From assembly GCA_937902125.1 (NCBI GenBank), contig CALDIB010000085.1:1-13737 (forward strand): a stretch of DNA of 13,737 nt. The letters run 5' to 3'. Position 1 is the first letter of the stretch; each line of letters begins with the position of its first letter. Shown here one piece after another: positions 5,103 to 13,457 of this stretch. A program made the translations under genes and the position numbers. This DNA comes from an uncultured Treponema sp. (GTDB taxonomy: Bacteria > Spirochaetota > Spirochaetia > Treponematales > Treponemataceae). The notes under the pieces were generated by a model. The model was not told the DNA's origin, did no database searches, and saw only the letters and a program-made list of their open reading frames with translations.

Positions 5103-8100
5103 TTATTCCATAAAATACGTCTTCATCAAGCCCTTGCCCTTGACCTCAACGTCCTCGCTTGTGCCGTAGTAGACGGCCGCCTTTGTCTGCTCGTAGGTGG
5201 CTTCCGAAACGTGGATTGTCATAGGCTTTCCAGTGCTTTCCATTCGGCTGGCCACGTTGACGGTGTCGCCCCAAATGTCGTAGATGAACTTTGACTTTCC
5301 GATTACGCCGGCCACCAAGTTGCCGGTGTTGATGCCCAAGCGGATTTGAATCTGGATATGCGAGGCGGCGTTAAATTCAACCACGTCGCGGATAAGGCCC
5401 TGCGCGAATTTCACCATCTTAAGAGCGCCGCCGTTGTCGGCTTCTTCGGTGAGGCCTGTGGCGGCCATGTAAGCGTCGCCGATTGTCTTGATTTTTTCAA
5501 CGCCCTCCCGTTTTGCGCGCTCGTCAAATTTGGTTATCATCGCGTTCAGCATTGTTACCACTTCTTCCGCGCTCATGCCGCCGCTCATTTTTGTAAAGCC
5601 CACGATGTCGGTGAACAAGACGGTGGCGTTGGGAAAATTTTTGGCTATCGTTCTGTCCGGGCGCTCGGTAAGTTCGGCCGCCACTTCTTTGGGAAGAATG
5701 TTCAGCAAAAGCTTTTCCGCCTTTTCGTTGGCAATCTTTAAATCCCGCGTCCGCTCCTCGACTTTTTTCTCAAGCTCAATTTGATAGCGCCGCATGGCCC
5801 GCCACTTGAGCCAGACTCCAAAGCTGGCGATTCCCACAAGCGCAAGCGCCAAAATTATCCAAAAGCGCTTGAGCTGCCATATATAAGGTTTTTTTACAAT
5901 TATAATCGGCTCCGAAGGCTCGCTTTGAACGTCGTCGCCGTTTTGGGAGCGGACCGTAAATGTGTAGGTTCCCGGCTTTAAGTTTGTGTACGAAACGTTT
6001 CTGTGGGTTGACCAGTCGGAGTATTCCTTTTCAAATCCTTCAAGCTTGTAGCAGAATTTTATTTGCTCCGAAGAAACAAAGCTCAATCCCGTGAACTTGA
6101 CGTCAAGTCGTTTCGCGGAAGGCTCCAAAATTATTTTTTCGCCCTTGTAAGGCTTTTTCACATTGTCAACCGTGTATTCTTGAATTTCAATCTTTGGAGC
6201 GTTGCTGTTCTTTCTGGCCTTTACCGGATCGTAAATGGCGAATCCGTCAATCAATGTGAACCAAAGCCTTCCGCTGGAATCTTTCATGGAGCGGGAAGTG
6301 GCGGTCACGCCGCCGGTAATCAAGCCGTCGGAGGCGCCAAAGCCTGTGACGTTGATTTTTTCTCGCTGGCCTTCAAAGACCTTGTGTATTTCTGAAAGGG
6401 GGGCGGAAATGATTCCCCGGTTGCTGGTCATCCAAACGGTTTGAGTGTAGTCAAAGAGCATTTGGAAAATTCCGTCCGTGGCCAATCCGTTGGAGGAATT
6501 TAAATTTGAGAACGTGTCGGTTTGCGGATTGTATTTTGAAATTCCTGTTCCGGTGGTAATCCAAAATTCGTCGTCGTCAAATTCTTCAATCTTAAAAATA
6601 ACGTTTCCAGAAAGTCCGTCTTCGGTGGAATAGTGGCGCAAGATTTCTTTGTCTCTCAAAACGTAAACTCCGCCGCCGTCGGTTCCAATCCATATCAAGC
6701 CGTCCTTGCCTTCGTGAACGGCCATTATGAATTCGTTTGACAAGCCGTTTTCCTTGGTTATGTTTGTGAACTCTCCGCTCTTTCCGTCACGGACGCTCAA
6801 GCCTTGGGTCGTTCCAATGTAGTAGTCGCCGCCTGAGCTTTTTATGGCCGCCCTGCATTTTAGGCCGGCGAGTCCGTCTTGGACAGTCCAGTTTTCGATT
6901 TTTCCGTTGGGATTGCATTTTATAACGCTTAGTTCCGAATAGCAGGAGATGAGCAGCTCCTTGTCCCTTGTCATCGTCACTTCGCGGATTCTTGAGCCTT
7001 TTGTCAGGCGGGTGATTTCGTTTACCAAAAACTTTCCGTCTTTGTAGCAATAAACTCCGTTGTCGGCGCCAATCCATTCCAAGCCTCTGGCTGAGTCCTC
7101 GCAAATTGAGTTCACAGCGATGGGCATTGTTATCGTGCGGAATTTTCCTTGGCTCATTTTTTCGATGCCGCCGCGGTTGTAGGCCAGCCAAATGTTTCCT
7201 TCCCGGTCTTGCATCACTTCGTTTATGTAGTCGTCGGCGATTCCGTTCCGCTTGTCGTAGTAAGTGTAAAGGCCGTCGTGAATTATCGTGATTCCGCTGT
7301 CGCCGGCAAACCAGTAGTTTCCGTTTGTGTCTTGAATGACGCTGTTCATCACGGTTCCTTCCGTGTGGTCGTGGCTCACGTCAAAGACCGTTTCTTCCGC
7401 GTCCTTGATTTTGACAGCGTAATGGGGAGCCACGCCGAACCAAAGGGCGCCGCTTTTGTCCTGCGTCACTTCGTGAACCGCCGGGTCTTTTATTTTTGTG
7501 ATTCCTTCATAGCGCTCGATTCTCTTGTTTGTGTAGACAAAAAGCTCGTTGGGAATTGATGTGGAAATCCAAATCCGGCCCGCGCTGTCGCAAAAAAGCT
7601 TTGACACTTGGATGGCTTCTTGGCCCAATTCCTCAAGGCCTTGGGGAATGACAAAGCGCGCGTCTGGAGTGAAGTAGCACAAGCCTGAAGCTGTTCCCAG
7701 CCAAATGTTTTTGTCGTGGTCTTCGCAAATCGCGCGGACTGAATTGTGGGGAAGGCCGTCGGCCTTTTCGTATTTGAGCGCGTCTCCGCTTGGAGTCATG
7801 CAAGTCACGCCCTCGTCGTTGTGGCCCACCCAAATGTTGTCGTCCGAGTCTTGGAAAATCGCGCGGACGGCGGTAAAGTCGTATTTTGGGTCAAGGTTTC
7901 TGTTGAACGTGGTGAATTCAACGCCGTCATAGCGGACAAGGCCGTCGTAAGTTCCAATGTAAATGTAGCCTTTTTTGTCCTGCATGACGTCCGTTATGGT
8001 CATGCCCGGAAGTCCGTCCGCGCTGGTGTAATTTCTGCGAACAAAGTCGTTCAAAAATGATTGGTCCACATTGGCGCCGGCCGCCTTTTGAGAAAAGCTT

Positions 8101-8150
8101 GATGCAAGGGCGAACGCCGCCAATGCCAAAGTCAATGGGATTCTTTTCAT
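5103..8150 (-). CDS. Transmembrane sensor adenylate cyclase (two-component-style propeller + Y_Y_Y + class III cyclase)
   Basis: 1015 residues from the ATG at 8150, which opens a signal sequence (MKRIPLTLALAAFALASSFS); the frame runs upstream to 8231 without a better start. Then come about fourteen blades of the Reg_prop type (G-x-IWIGT-x-G-L/V-x-x-Y patterns), enough for two seven-bladed propellers, a Y_Y_Y immunoglobulin-like domain ending near residue 755, one membrane helix (about 764-782), a coiled coil (ELEKKVEERTRDLKIANEK) and a class III cyclase domain. Metal-binding Asp residues lie in FTDIVGF (Asp848) and TIGDAY (Asp892). KIKTIGD supplies the adenine-specifying Lys, YDIWGD the matching Asp, and NVASRM the transition-state Asn and Arg. 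It should therefore make cAMP in response to an external ligand. The ligand is unknown; relatives of the sensor half in Bacteroides sense glycans. Confidence 0.95.
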   Translation of the reverse strand: MKRIPLTLALAAFALASSFSQKAAGANVDQSFLNDFVRRNYTSADGLPGMTITDVMQDKKGYIYIGTYDGLVRYDGVEFTTFNRNLDPKYDFTAVRAIFQDSDDNIWVGHNDEGVTCMTPSGDALKYEKADGLPHNSVRAICEDHDKNIWLGTASGLCYFTPDARFVIPQGLEELGQEAIQVSKLFCDSAGRIWISTSIPNELFVYTNKRIERYEGITKIKDPAVHEVTQDKSGALWFGVAPHYAVKIKDAEETVFDVSHDHTEGTVMNSVIQDTNGNYWFAGDSGITIIHDGLYTYYDKRNGIADDYINEVMQDREGNIWLAYNRGGIEKMSQGKFRTITMPIAVNSICEDSARGLEWIGADNGVYCYKDGKFLVNEITRLTKGSRIREVTMTRDKELLISCYSELSVIKCNPNGKIENWTVQDGLAGLKCRAAIKSSGGDYYIGTTQGLSVRDGKSGEFTNITKENGLSNEFIMAVHEGKDGLIWIGTDGGGVYVLRDKEILRHYSTEDGLSGNVIFKIEEFDDDEFWITTGTGISKYNPQTDTFSNLNSSNGLATDGIFQMLFDYTQTVWMTSNRGIISAPLSEIHKVFEGQREKINVTGFGASDGLITGGVTATSRSMKDSSGRLWFTLIDGFAIYDPVKARKNSNAPKIEIQEYTVDNVKKPYKGEKIILEPSAKRLDVKFTGLSFVSSEQIKFCYKLEGFEKEYSDWSTHRNVSYTNLKPGTYTFTVRSQNGDDVQSEPSEPIIIVKKPYIWQLKRFWIILALALVGIASFGVWLKWRAMRRYQIELEKKVEERTRDLKIANEKAEKLLLNILPKEVAAELTERPDRTIAKNFPNATVLFTDIVGFTKMSGGMSAEEVVTMLNAMITKFDERAKREGVEKIKTIGDAYMAATGLTEEADNGGALKMVKFAQGLIRDVVEFNAASHIQIQIRLGINTGNLVAGVIGKSKFIYDIWGDTVNVASRMESTGKPMTIHVSEATYEQTKAAVYYGTSEDVEVKGKGLMKTYFME

Positions 8151-8157
8151 GGGAAAC

Positions 8158-8163
8158 ATTATA
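8158..8163 (-). promoter_or_regulatory. Perfect -10 box just upstream of the cyclase start
   Basis: TATAAT on the minus strand (8163-8158), 7 nt before the ATG at 8150. The -35 at 17-bp spacing is poor (TTTATT, 8186-8181). If used, the mRNA would be leaderless or nearly so. Confidence 0.4.
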
Positions 8164-8249
8164 GAACATAGTTGGCAAAAAATAAAGCGCCGGGCCACTT
8201 TCATAAAAAAACGCTTGTTGCCGATTGTCATGCCGTCGAAAGCGGTCTG

Positions 8250-8278
8250 TTGAATTTCTTTTGCGTTTCCGATATAAT
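8250..8278 (+). promoter_or_regulatory. Sigma70-type promoter for thrA and probably the following genes
   Basis: TTGAAT at 8250-8255, a 17-bp spacer and TATAAT at 8273-8278. The start is expected near 8285, giving a 60-nt leader before the thrA ATG. Confidence 0.8.
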
Positions 8279-8287
8279 TTAGCCGCT

Positions 8288-8330
8288 GGCCGTTGGAATT
8301 TTTTTGACGGCGGACGGCTTTATTTTTTTT
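8288..8330 (+). promoter_or_regulatory. Possible attenuator hairpin in the thrA leader
   Basis: GGCCGT (8288-8293) can pair with ACGGCT (8314-8319, one G-U), immediately followed by TTATTTTTTTT (8320-8330), a terminator-like arrangement. A second ACGGC at 8307-8311 offers a competing partner for GCCGT (8289-8293). The thrA ribosome site follows at 8335. The stem is short and the loop long (20 nt), so this is tentative. Confidence 0.3.
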
Positions 8331-8344
8331 AAAAGGGAATCTCT

Positions 8345-10843
8345 ATGCGGACATTAAAATTCGGCGGAACGTCGATGGGAAACGCCAGGCGCATTCTTGA
8401 CTCGGCGGACATAATTGTGGAGCGTTCAAAGGACGAGCGCTCAAGCGTGATTGTTTCGGCTGTTGCCGGCGTTTCAAACAAGTTGCAGGAAAGCATTGAC
8501 GGCTCCATTCGCGAAGAAAATCCCGAAACTTTTGTAAAGGAGCTCCGTTCCGTCCACTTGGAAATTTGCCGGGAACTCCAGTCCAAATTGCCGGGCTTTG
8601 ACTCTGACAGCGTCATGAAGGGCCTTGAAGACAAGTTTGTGGAGTTGCAAAAACTTTTGACCGCCGTTTCTGTTTTTGGCGAATGCGCCGACAGCGCCCA
8701 CTGCCGCATAATGGGAATGGGCGAGCTGCTTTCAGTTCCGATTATGGAAGCGGTTCTCTTGGCCAAAAAACAAAGTGTCATAGTTCTTGATTCCCGCAAA
8801 TTCATTATGGCCACAGGAAGCCAAAAAGAGGGAAGCGCCGACTACGCCAAAACCGCGGAACTTTTGCGCCCATACTGCGACGGCGAATACAAGTCCCAAA
8901 CGCAAATTCTTTTGATGCCTGGCTTTGTCTGCTCTTGGATTTCCGGCGAGGGCGCCCAGCCTCTTCCCGGCTTGCTTGGAAGAAACGGCTCGGACTTTAG
9001 CGCGGCCATTGTCGGCGCCTGCATGGGCAGCAAAAAAGTTGAGTTCTGGACGGACGTTGACGGCATTTACACCGCCGATCCCAGAATTGTCAAGGACGCC
9101 ATTTTGGTTGACGACATGACTTACGAAGAGGCCATGGAGCTTGCCTTCTTTGGCTCAAAAGTCCTTCACCCAAAAACTTTGGCTCCTCTTGCCGCCAAGG
9201 GAATCGAAGCCTGGAGCCTCAATTCCTTGAACACAAAGGCCCGGGGAACAAGAATCGGCAAAGGCCCCTTTGAAAGCGCCGAAGCTGGAGCGAATTTTGT
9301 GCGGGGAATTTCTTGCCTTAAAAAAACTTCGATAATTTCTGTCAGCGGAAGCGGAATGCGGGACAGGCCTGGAATCGCCGGCCGCATTTTTGACGCTGTT
9401 TCCCGCGCGGGCATTTCAGTTCTTTTAATAACCCAGTCGTCTTCTGAATACACAATCAGCTTTTGCGTTCGCGACGATTTGTCCGCCCGCGCGAAGGAAG
9501 CCATCGCCGGCGAGTTTGACTTGGAAATCCGCGACGGCGTGATAAATCCCATAGAAATTTATTCCGGCTGCGCCATTGTTTCAATTGTGGGCGACGGAAT
9601 GAAAAAGCAGCTTGGCGTGGCCAGCCGCTTCTTTGACTCTTTGGCCAACGCCGGCGTGAGCGTTCTTGCCATAGCGCAGGGCTCAAGCGAAAGGTCCATC
9701 AGCGCTGTAATCGACGGCGAAATGGGCGACATGGCGGTTCGCATGGCCCACAACTTTTTCTTCCACACGGCGCAGTCGATTCAAGTCTTCGCCTTTGGAG
9801 CGGGAAACATCGGCGGCACTTTGCTTGACCAAATCGGCGAACAGCAGGAAAGCCTCCTCGCGCAAGGCATCGACATCAAGGTGTACGCCATTTCAACTGT
9901 TGACGGCCTTATGATTGACGAAAACGGAATCGACCTTAAGAATTGGCGGGAAACTACAAAGAAGATGCCCCTTAAGACCAGCGTTGACGAAATCTTAAAA
10001 TTCGTGCGGGAGAAAAAGCCCTTGAATCCAGTCTTTGTGGACTGCACCGCAAGCTACGACTTGCCGGAGCGCTACCTTGACATTTTGAACGCAGGAATGT
10101 CCATCGCCACTCCCAACAAGCGGGCAAACTCCATGAGCATGGACTTTTACAAAAAGCTCAGGACCGTGGCCAACAAAAAACGCCGCCGCTTCTTGTATGA
10201 AACCAATGTCGGAGCCGGGCTTCCAATCATCGACACTTTGCAAAACCTTTTCCGCTCAGGCGACAAGCTTACGCGATTTACGGGAATCATGTCCGGCTCC
10301 CTTTCTTACATCTTTGGCCGCTTGGACGAAGACGTTCCCTTTAGCCAAGCCGTTCTTGAAGCCAAGGAAAAGCGCTTTACAGAGCCGGATCCCCGCGACG
10401 ACCTTAACGGAATGGATGTGGCCCGCAAAGGCCTTATCATCGCTCGGGAAGCGGGCTACGATATTGAGCTTTCCGACGTTCAAGTTTTAAAAGTCTTCCC
10501 CGAAGATTTTGACACCTCGGGTTCCACTGAAGAATTTTTAAAGCGTCTGCCTCAAGTTGACGGCTACTTCAAGCAAAAGATTGAAGCCCTCAAAAAGCAA
10601 AACAAGGTTTTGCGCATGGGCGCCACTGTTCAGGACGGAAAGTGTACCGTGGGAATGTTTGAAGTTGGCCCGGAAGACCCCCTTTACGCCGTCAAGGGCG
10701 GAGAGAACGCCTTTGTCTTCCACACCGCGCGCTACCAGCCCATACCCTTGACCGTTCGCGGCTACGGAGCCGGCGCGGGAGTCACTGCCGCCGGAGTCTT
10801 TGGCGACATTCTGCGCACGGTCAGCTTTAACACGGAAAGGTAG
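8345..10843 (+). CDS. thrA: Bifunctional aspartokinase / homoserine dehydrogenase
   Basis: 832 residues, close to the size of E. coli ThrA. It catalyses phosphorylation of aspartate and, after the separate semialdehyde step, reduction of aspartate semialdehyde to homoserine, at the head of the Thr/Met/Lys pathway. The kinase domain (about 1-310) has the N-terminal KFGGTS at 5-10, GRNGSDF at 212-218 and TDVDGIYTADPR from about 236. Two ACT domains follow (about 330-475; SVSGSGMRDRPG and VSIVGDGMKKQLG starts). The dehydrogenase part has the NAD(P)-binding GAGNIGG at 485-491, the NKRAN loop, and the family signature EPDPRDDLNGMDVARK at 680-695 with the conserved Lys695. GGGA (8335-8338) lies 6 nt before the ATG. 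It is cytoplasmic and probably inhibited by threonine via the ACT domains (family knowledge). thrB and thrC are not in the window. The next gene starts 40 nt downstream, so they are probably cotranscribed. Confidence 0.97.
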   Translation: MRTLKFGGTSMGNARRILDSADIIVERSKDERSSVIVSAVAGVSNKLQESIDGSIREENPETFVKELRSVHLEICRELQSKLPGFDSDSVMKGLEDKFVELQKLLTAVSVFGECADSAHCRIMGMGELLSVPIMEAVLLAKKQSVIVLDSRKFIMATGSQKEGSADYAKTAELLRPYCDGEYKSQTQILLMPGFVCSWISGEGAQPLPGLLGRNGSDFSAAIVGACMGSKKVEFWTDVDGIYTADPRIVKDAILVDDMTYEEAMELAFFGSKVLHPKTLAPLAAKGIEAWSLNSLNTKARGTRIGKGPFESAEAGANFVRGISCLKKTSIISVSGSGMRDRPGIAGRIFDAVSRAGISVLLITQSSSEYTISFCVRDDLSARAKEAIAGEFDLEIRDGVINPIEIYSGCAIVSIVGDGMKKQLGVASRFFDSLANAGVSVLAIAQGSSERSISAVIDGEMGDMAVRMAHNFFFHTAQSIQVFAFGAGNIGGTLLDQIGEQQESLLAQGIDIKVYAISTVDGLMIDENGIDLKNWRETTKKMPLKTSVDEILKFVREKKPLNPVFVDCTASYDLPERYLDILNAGMSIATPNKRANSMSMDFYKKLRTVANKKRRRFLYETNVGAGLPIIDTLQNLFRSGDKLTRFTGIMSGSLSYIFGRLDEDVPFSQAVLEAKEKRFTEPDPRDDLNGMDVARKGLIIAREAGYDIELSDVQVLKVFPEDFDTSGSTEEFLKRLPQVDGYFKQKIEALKKQNKVLRMGATVQDGKCTVGMFEVGPEDPLYAVKGGENAFVFHTARYQPIPLTVRGYGAGAGVTAAGVFGDILRTVSFNTER

Positions 10844-10883
10844 CGGGCCGCCCCTTTTTTGCCGGAACTATGGAGAGAGATAA

Positions 10884-12878
10884 ATGGTAATTGTTCTAAA
10901 GCGCGGAATTTCTTCCGCCGAAAAAAAAGCGCTGGCGACTTTTTTAGGAAGCCAGAATTTTAAGACCAACGAAATTGCCGGCGAAGAAGAGACAATCATA
11001 GCCGCCGTTGGCCGCCTAAAAATGGATCCCCGGGAAGTCGAGGTTTTGCCAGGCGTTGAGCGGGTCATTCCCATTTCAAAGCCATACAAAATGGCAAGCC
11101 GCGAATTTATGCCGCAAAATTCCGTCGTGGAAATTCCAGCGCCCAGCGGCCAGTTGATTAGAGTCGGCGGCCAAAGAATCGTGGCCATCGCCGGCCCTTG
11201 CGCGGTTGAAAGCCGGGAGCAAATGCTTTCCGTCGCCAAGCGGGTTTCCGAAAGCGGCGCCGTCCTTCTTAGAGGCGGAGCCTACAAGCCGCGCACCAGC
11301 CCCTATTCCTTCCAAGGCTTAGGCGAGGAAGGCTTGAAGCTTTTAAAGGAAGCCGGCGACAAATACGGCCTTCCCGTAGTCACTGAATGCGTCGCGGCCG
11401 AATACCTTCCCGCAATGCAAAAGGCCGGAATCGACTGCTACCAAGTGGGAGCGCGCAACATGCAGAATTTTGAAATGCTAAAGCGCCTTGGAAAAATAAA
11501 AAAGCCTGTGATTTTAAAGCGGGGAATCAGCGCCACCATCGAAGAATGGCTTATGAGCGCCGAATACCTTTTGTCGTCAGGCTGCGAGAACGTGATTCTT
11601 TGCGAGCGGGGAATCCGCACTTACGAGCGCGCCACCCGCAACACCCTTGACCTTAGCGCCGTTCCGATTTTGCGCGGCCTTACCCACCTTCCAATAATCG
11701 TTGACCCAAGCCACGCGCTGGGCATTCGCGACAAAGTCAGTCCAATGGGCTTTGCCGCCATAGCGGCCGGCGCCGACGGAATAATCGTGGAAGTCCACTG
11801 CAATCCCGACAAGGCTTTGAGCGACGGGCCCCAGTCCTTGTATCCGGAACAGTTTGACAAGCTTATGCGGGACATTGACGCTTTGGCTCCCATTGTCGGC
11901 CGGGAAGTGGCCCATTTAAGGAAGAGCGAAAGTCCTGTGAAAATTTCCAGCGGAAAAAAATCCCCGGCAAAAAAAGGCGGCGGCAAAAAAATCGCCGTGG
12001 CCTTTTGCGGAAAGCGGGGGGCCTACGCCGAGCAAGCCATCACGCGGCACTTTGACGATCAGGCCTTGGCGTTGCCTGTGGATTCTTTTAGAGAAATTTT
12101 CCAAAGCGTGCTGGACGGAAGGGCCGACTACGGAATGGTTCCCATTGAAAATTCTTTGGCGGGAAGCGTCTACGAAAATTACGACAACCTTGCGATTTTT
12201 GAGGACATCAGCATTGTCTCAAGCGTCACCCTTAGAATTCAGCACGCGCTTTTGGGCGTGAAGGGCTCAAGCCTTTCCGACATAAAGGCGGTTTATTCCC
12301 ACCCCCAGGGATTCGCCCAATGCTCCAAGTTTTTGTCCCAGCGGACTTCTTGGGACAAGATTGACTCTGTCTCAACCGCCTCGGCCGCGAAGATTGTGGG
12401 CGAAAAAGGCTCAAAGGCCAACGCCGCCATCGCCAGCGCCGTGAACGCAAAATACTACAAGCTTTCGGTTCTAAACGATTCAATAGAAGACGATCCAAAA
12501 AATTACACAAGGTTTTTTGTAATCGCGGCCAATCACTTTGTGGCAAAGAAAAGCGGCGACAAGGCGGCTTCTTTGGCTTTTAGGGCGCAAAAGGCCGAGG
12601 GCGTGAAGCCCAACGCGGTTTCGGTTGTCTTTAGTACAAAGAACGAGCCGGGAAGCCTTTACAAGTGCCTTGGCGTTTTCCAAAAGAACAAGCTCAATTT
12701 GACCCGTCTTGAGTCCCGGCCTGTTCACGGAGAAACTTGGAAATACAATTTTTACGCGGACGCCGAGCTTAGTCCCCAAGAAAGAAATGTGGACTATGTG
12801 AGCGCTGTTTTGGAAGAGCTTTCAAAAGAGGCGCAGGGCGTCCGCTTGCTTGGAGTTTACAACGCGGAGACACGCTAA
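10884..12878 (+). CDS. DAHP synthase - prephenate dehydratase fusion
   Basis: 664 residues. Residues 1-70 form a small ferredoxin-like regulatory domain as in type I-beta DAHP synthases (Thermotoga type). The TIM-barrel catalytic domain follows at about 98-350: AGPCAVE 103-109 with metal-ligand Cys106, and KPRTS 135-139, condensing PEP and erythrose 4-phosphate in the first shikimate step. A Lys/Gly/Ser-rich linker (about 350-367) joins a prephenate dehydratase at about 368-570: VPIENS from 419, and catalytic TRF at 542-544. The C-terminal ACT domain has the Phe-site motif ESRP at 610-613 and GSLY instead of the usual GALF. No chorismate mutase domain lies between. The first and a late Phe-branch step are thus in one chain. 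GGAGAGAG (10872-10879) precedes the ATG. It is probably Phe-regulated (inference). Confidence 0.95.
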   Translation: MVIVLKRGISSAEKKALATFLGSQNFKTNEIAGEEETIIAAVGRLKMDPREVEVLPGVERVIPISKPYKMASREFMPQNSVVEIPAPSGQLIRVGGQRIVAIAGPCAVESREQMLSVAKRVSESGAVLLRGGAYKPRTSPYSFQGLGEEGLKLLKEAGDKYGLPVVTECVAAEYLPAMQKAGIDCYQVGARNMQNFEMLKRLGKIKKPVILKRGISATIEEWLMSAEYLLSSGCENVILCERGIRTYERATRNTLDLSAVPILRGLTHLPIIVDPSHALGIRDKVSPMGFAAIAAGADGIIVEVHCNPDKALSDGPQSLYPEQFDKLMRDIDALAPIVGREVAHLRKSESPVKISSGKKSPAKKGGGKKIAVAFCGKRGAYAEQAITRHFDDQALALPVDSFREIFQSVLDGRADYGMVPIENSLAGSVYENYDNLAIFEDISIVSSVTLRIQHALLGVKGSSLSDIKAVYSHPQGFAQCSKFLSQRTSWDKIDSVSTASAAKIVGEKGSKANAAIASAVNAKYYKLSVLNDSIEDDPKNYTRFFVIAANHFVAKKSGDKAASLAFRAQKAEGVKPNAVSVVFSTKNEPGSLYKCLGVFQKNKLNLTRLESRPVHGETWKYNFYADAELSPQERNVDYVSAVLEELSKEAQGVRLLGVYNAETR

Positions 12879-12926
12879 AAGCCTTGCGGCTTTTAGCTAA
12901 CGAGTTTTCGCTTGCGCGAAAACTCG
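12874..12926 (+). terminator. Twin perfect hairpins with TTGC loops at the 3' end of the fusion gene
   Basis: First hairpin: GCTAAAAGCC (12874-12883), loop TTGC, GGCTTTTAGC (12888-12897); it swallows the stop codon. Second: CGAGTTTTCGC (12901-12911), loop TTGC, GCGAAAACTCG (12916-12926). Both stems are perfect (10 and 11 bp) and three bases apart. No T-tract follows, so they may be mRNA-protecting or processing structures between the fusion gene and ilvN rather than a strong terminator. Confidence 0.65.
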
Positions 12927-12968
12927 CATAATGTTTGAAACAACCTTTAATTCTGGAGGCAAAATAAA

Positions 12969-13457
12969 ATGCAAAAATTTGTTCTTTCTGTTTTGGTGGA
13001 AAACCACGCCGGCGTTTTGAGCCGCGTTTCAGGCTTGTTCAGCCGCCGGGGGTACAACATCGACAGCCTCACGGTTTGCGAGACCAGCGACAAGGCCATT
13101 TCCCGCATGACCATTGTGGTTATGGGAGACGAGCGCATTCTTGACCAAATCGAAAAGCAGCTTTCAAAATTGGTTGAAGTGATTTCAATCGAACGCTGCG
13201 ATTCCGACACTTGCCAGCGGGAAACCGCCCTTATCAAAGTCAAGGCAGACGGAAGCAAGCGGGAGGCTATCGTAAGCACTTGCGAAATATTCCGCGCGCA
13301 CATTGTTGACGTTGGCGCCGAAAGCGTCATCGTAGAAGCGTCGGGAAGCGAGACAAAAATCGACAGCCTTATCCGTTTGCTTGAGCCCTTTGGAATTTTG
13401 GAATACGCCAAGACCGGCCTAATTGCCATGCGTCGCGGAGAGCAGGTGCTAAAGTAG
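12969..13457 (+). CDS. ilvN: Acetolactate synthase small (regulatory) subunit
   Basis: 162 residues, the normal size for IlvN/IlvH. The N-terminal ACT domain opens QKFVLSVLVENHAGVLSRV with RRGYNIDSL, the valine-binding region of the family. The C-terminal half (from about residue 80) is the second ACT-like domain that contacts the catalytic subunit. It activates and confers feedback control on the catalytic subunit (IlvB), which is not in the window. GGAGG (12955-12959) lies 9 nt before the ATG. It follows the twin hairpins, 90 nt after the preceding stop, so it may be partly uncoupled from that operon. The last nine codons (Met154-Lys162, 13428-13457) form the first segment of a tandem DNA repeat that continues downstream. 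Confidence 0.96.
   Translation: MQKFVLSVLVENHAGVLSRVSGLFSRRGYNIDSLTVCETSDKAISRMTIVVMGDERILDQIEKQLSKLVEVISIERCDSDTCQRETALIKVKADGSKREAIVSTCEIFRAHIVDVGAESVIVEASGSETKIDSLIRLLEPFGILEYAKTGLIAMRRGEQVLK

Noticed and set aside
4794..5169. Frames in both directions across the 77-bp repeats
   Set aside because: Their content is Pro/Arg/Gly-rich translation of GC palindromes; the repeat explains the sequence.
10844..10883. Terminator between thrA and the fusion gene (GGGCCGCCCCTTTTTT)
   Set aside because: The possible stem is about three bp with an impossible one-to-three-base loop; the T run alone is not enough.
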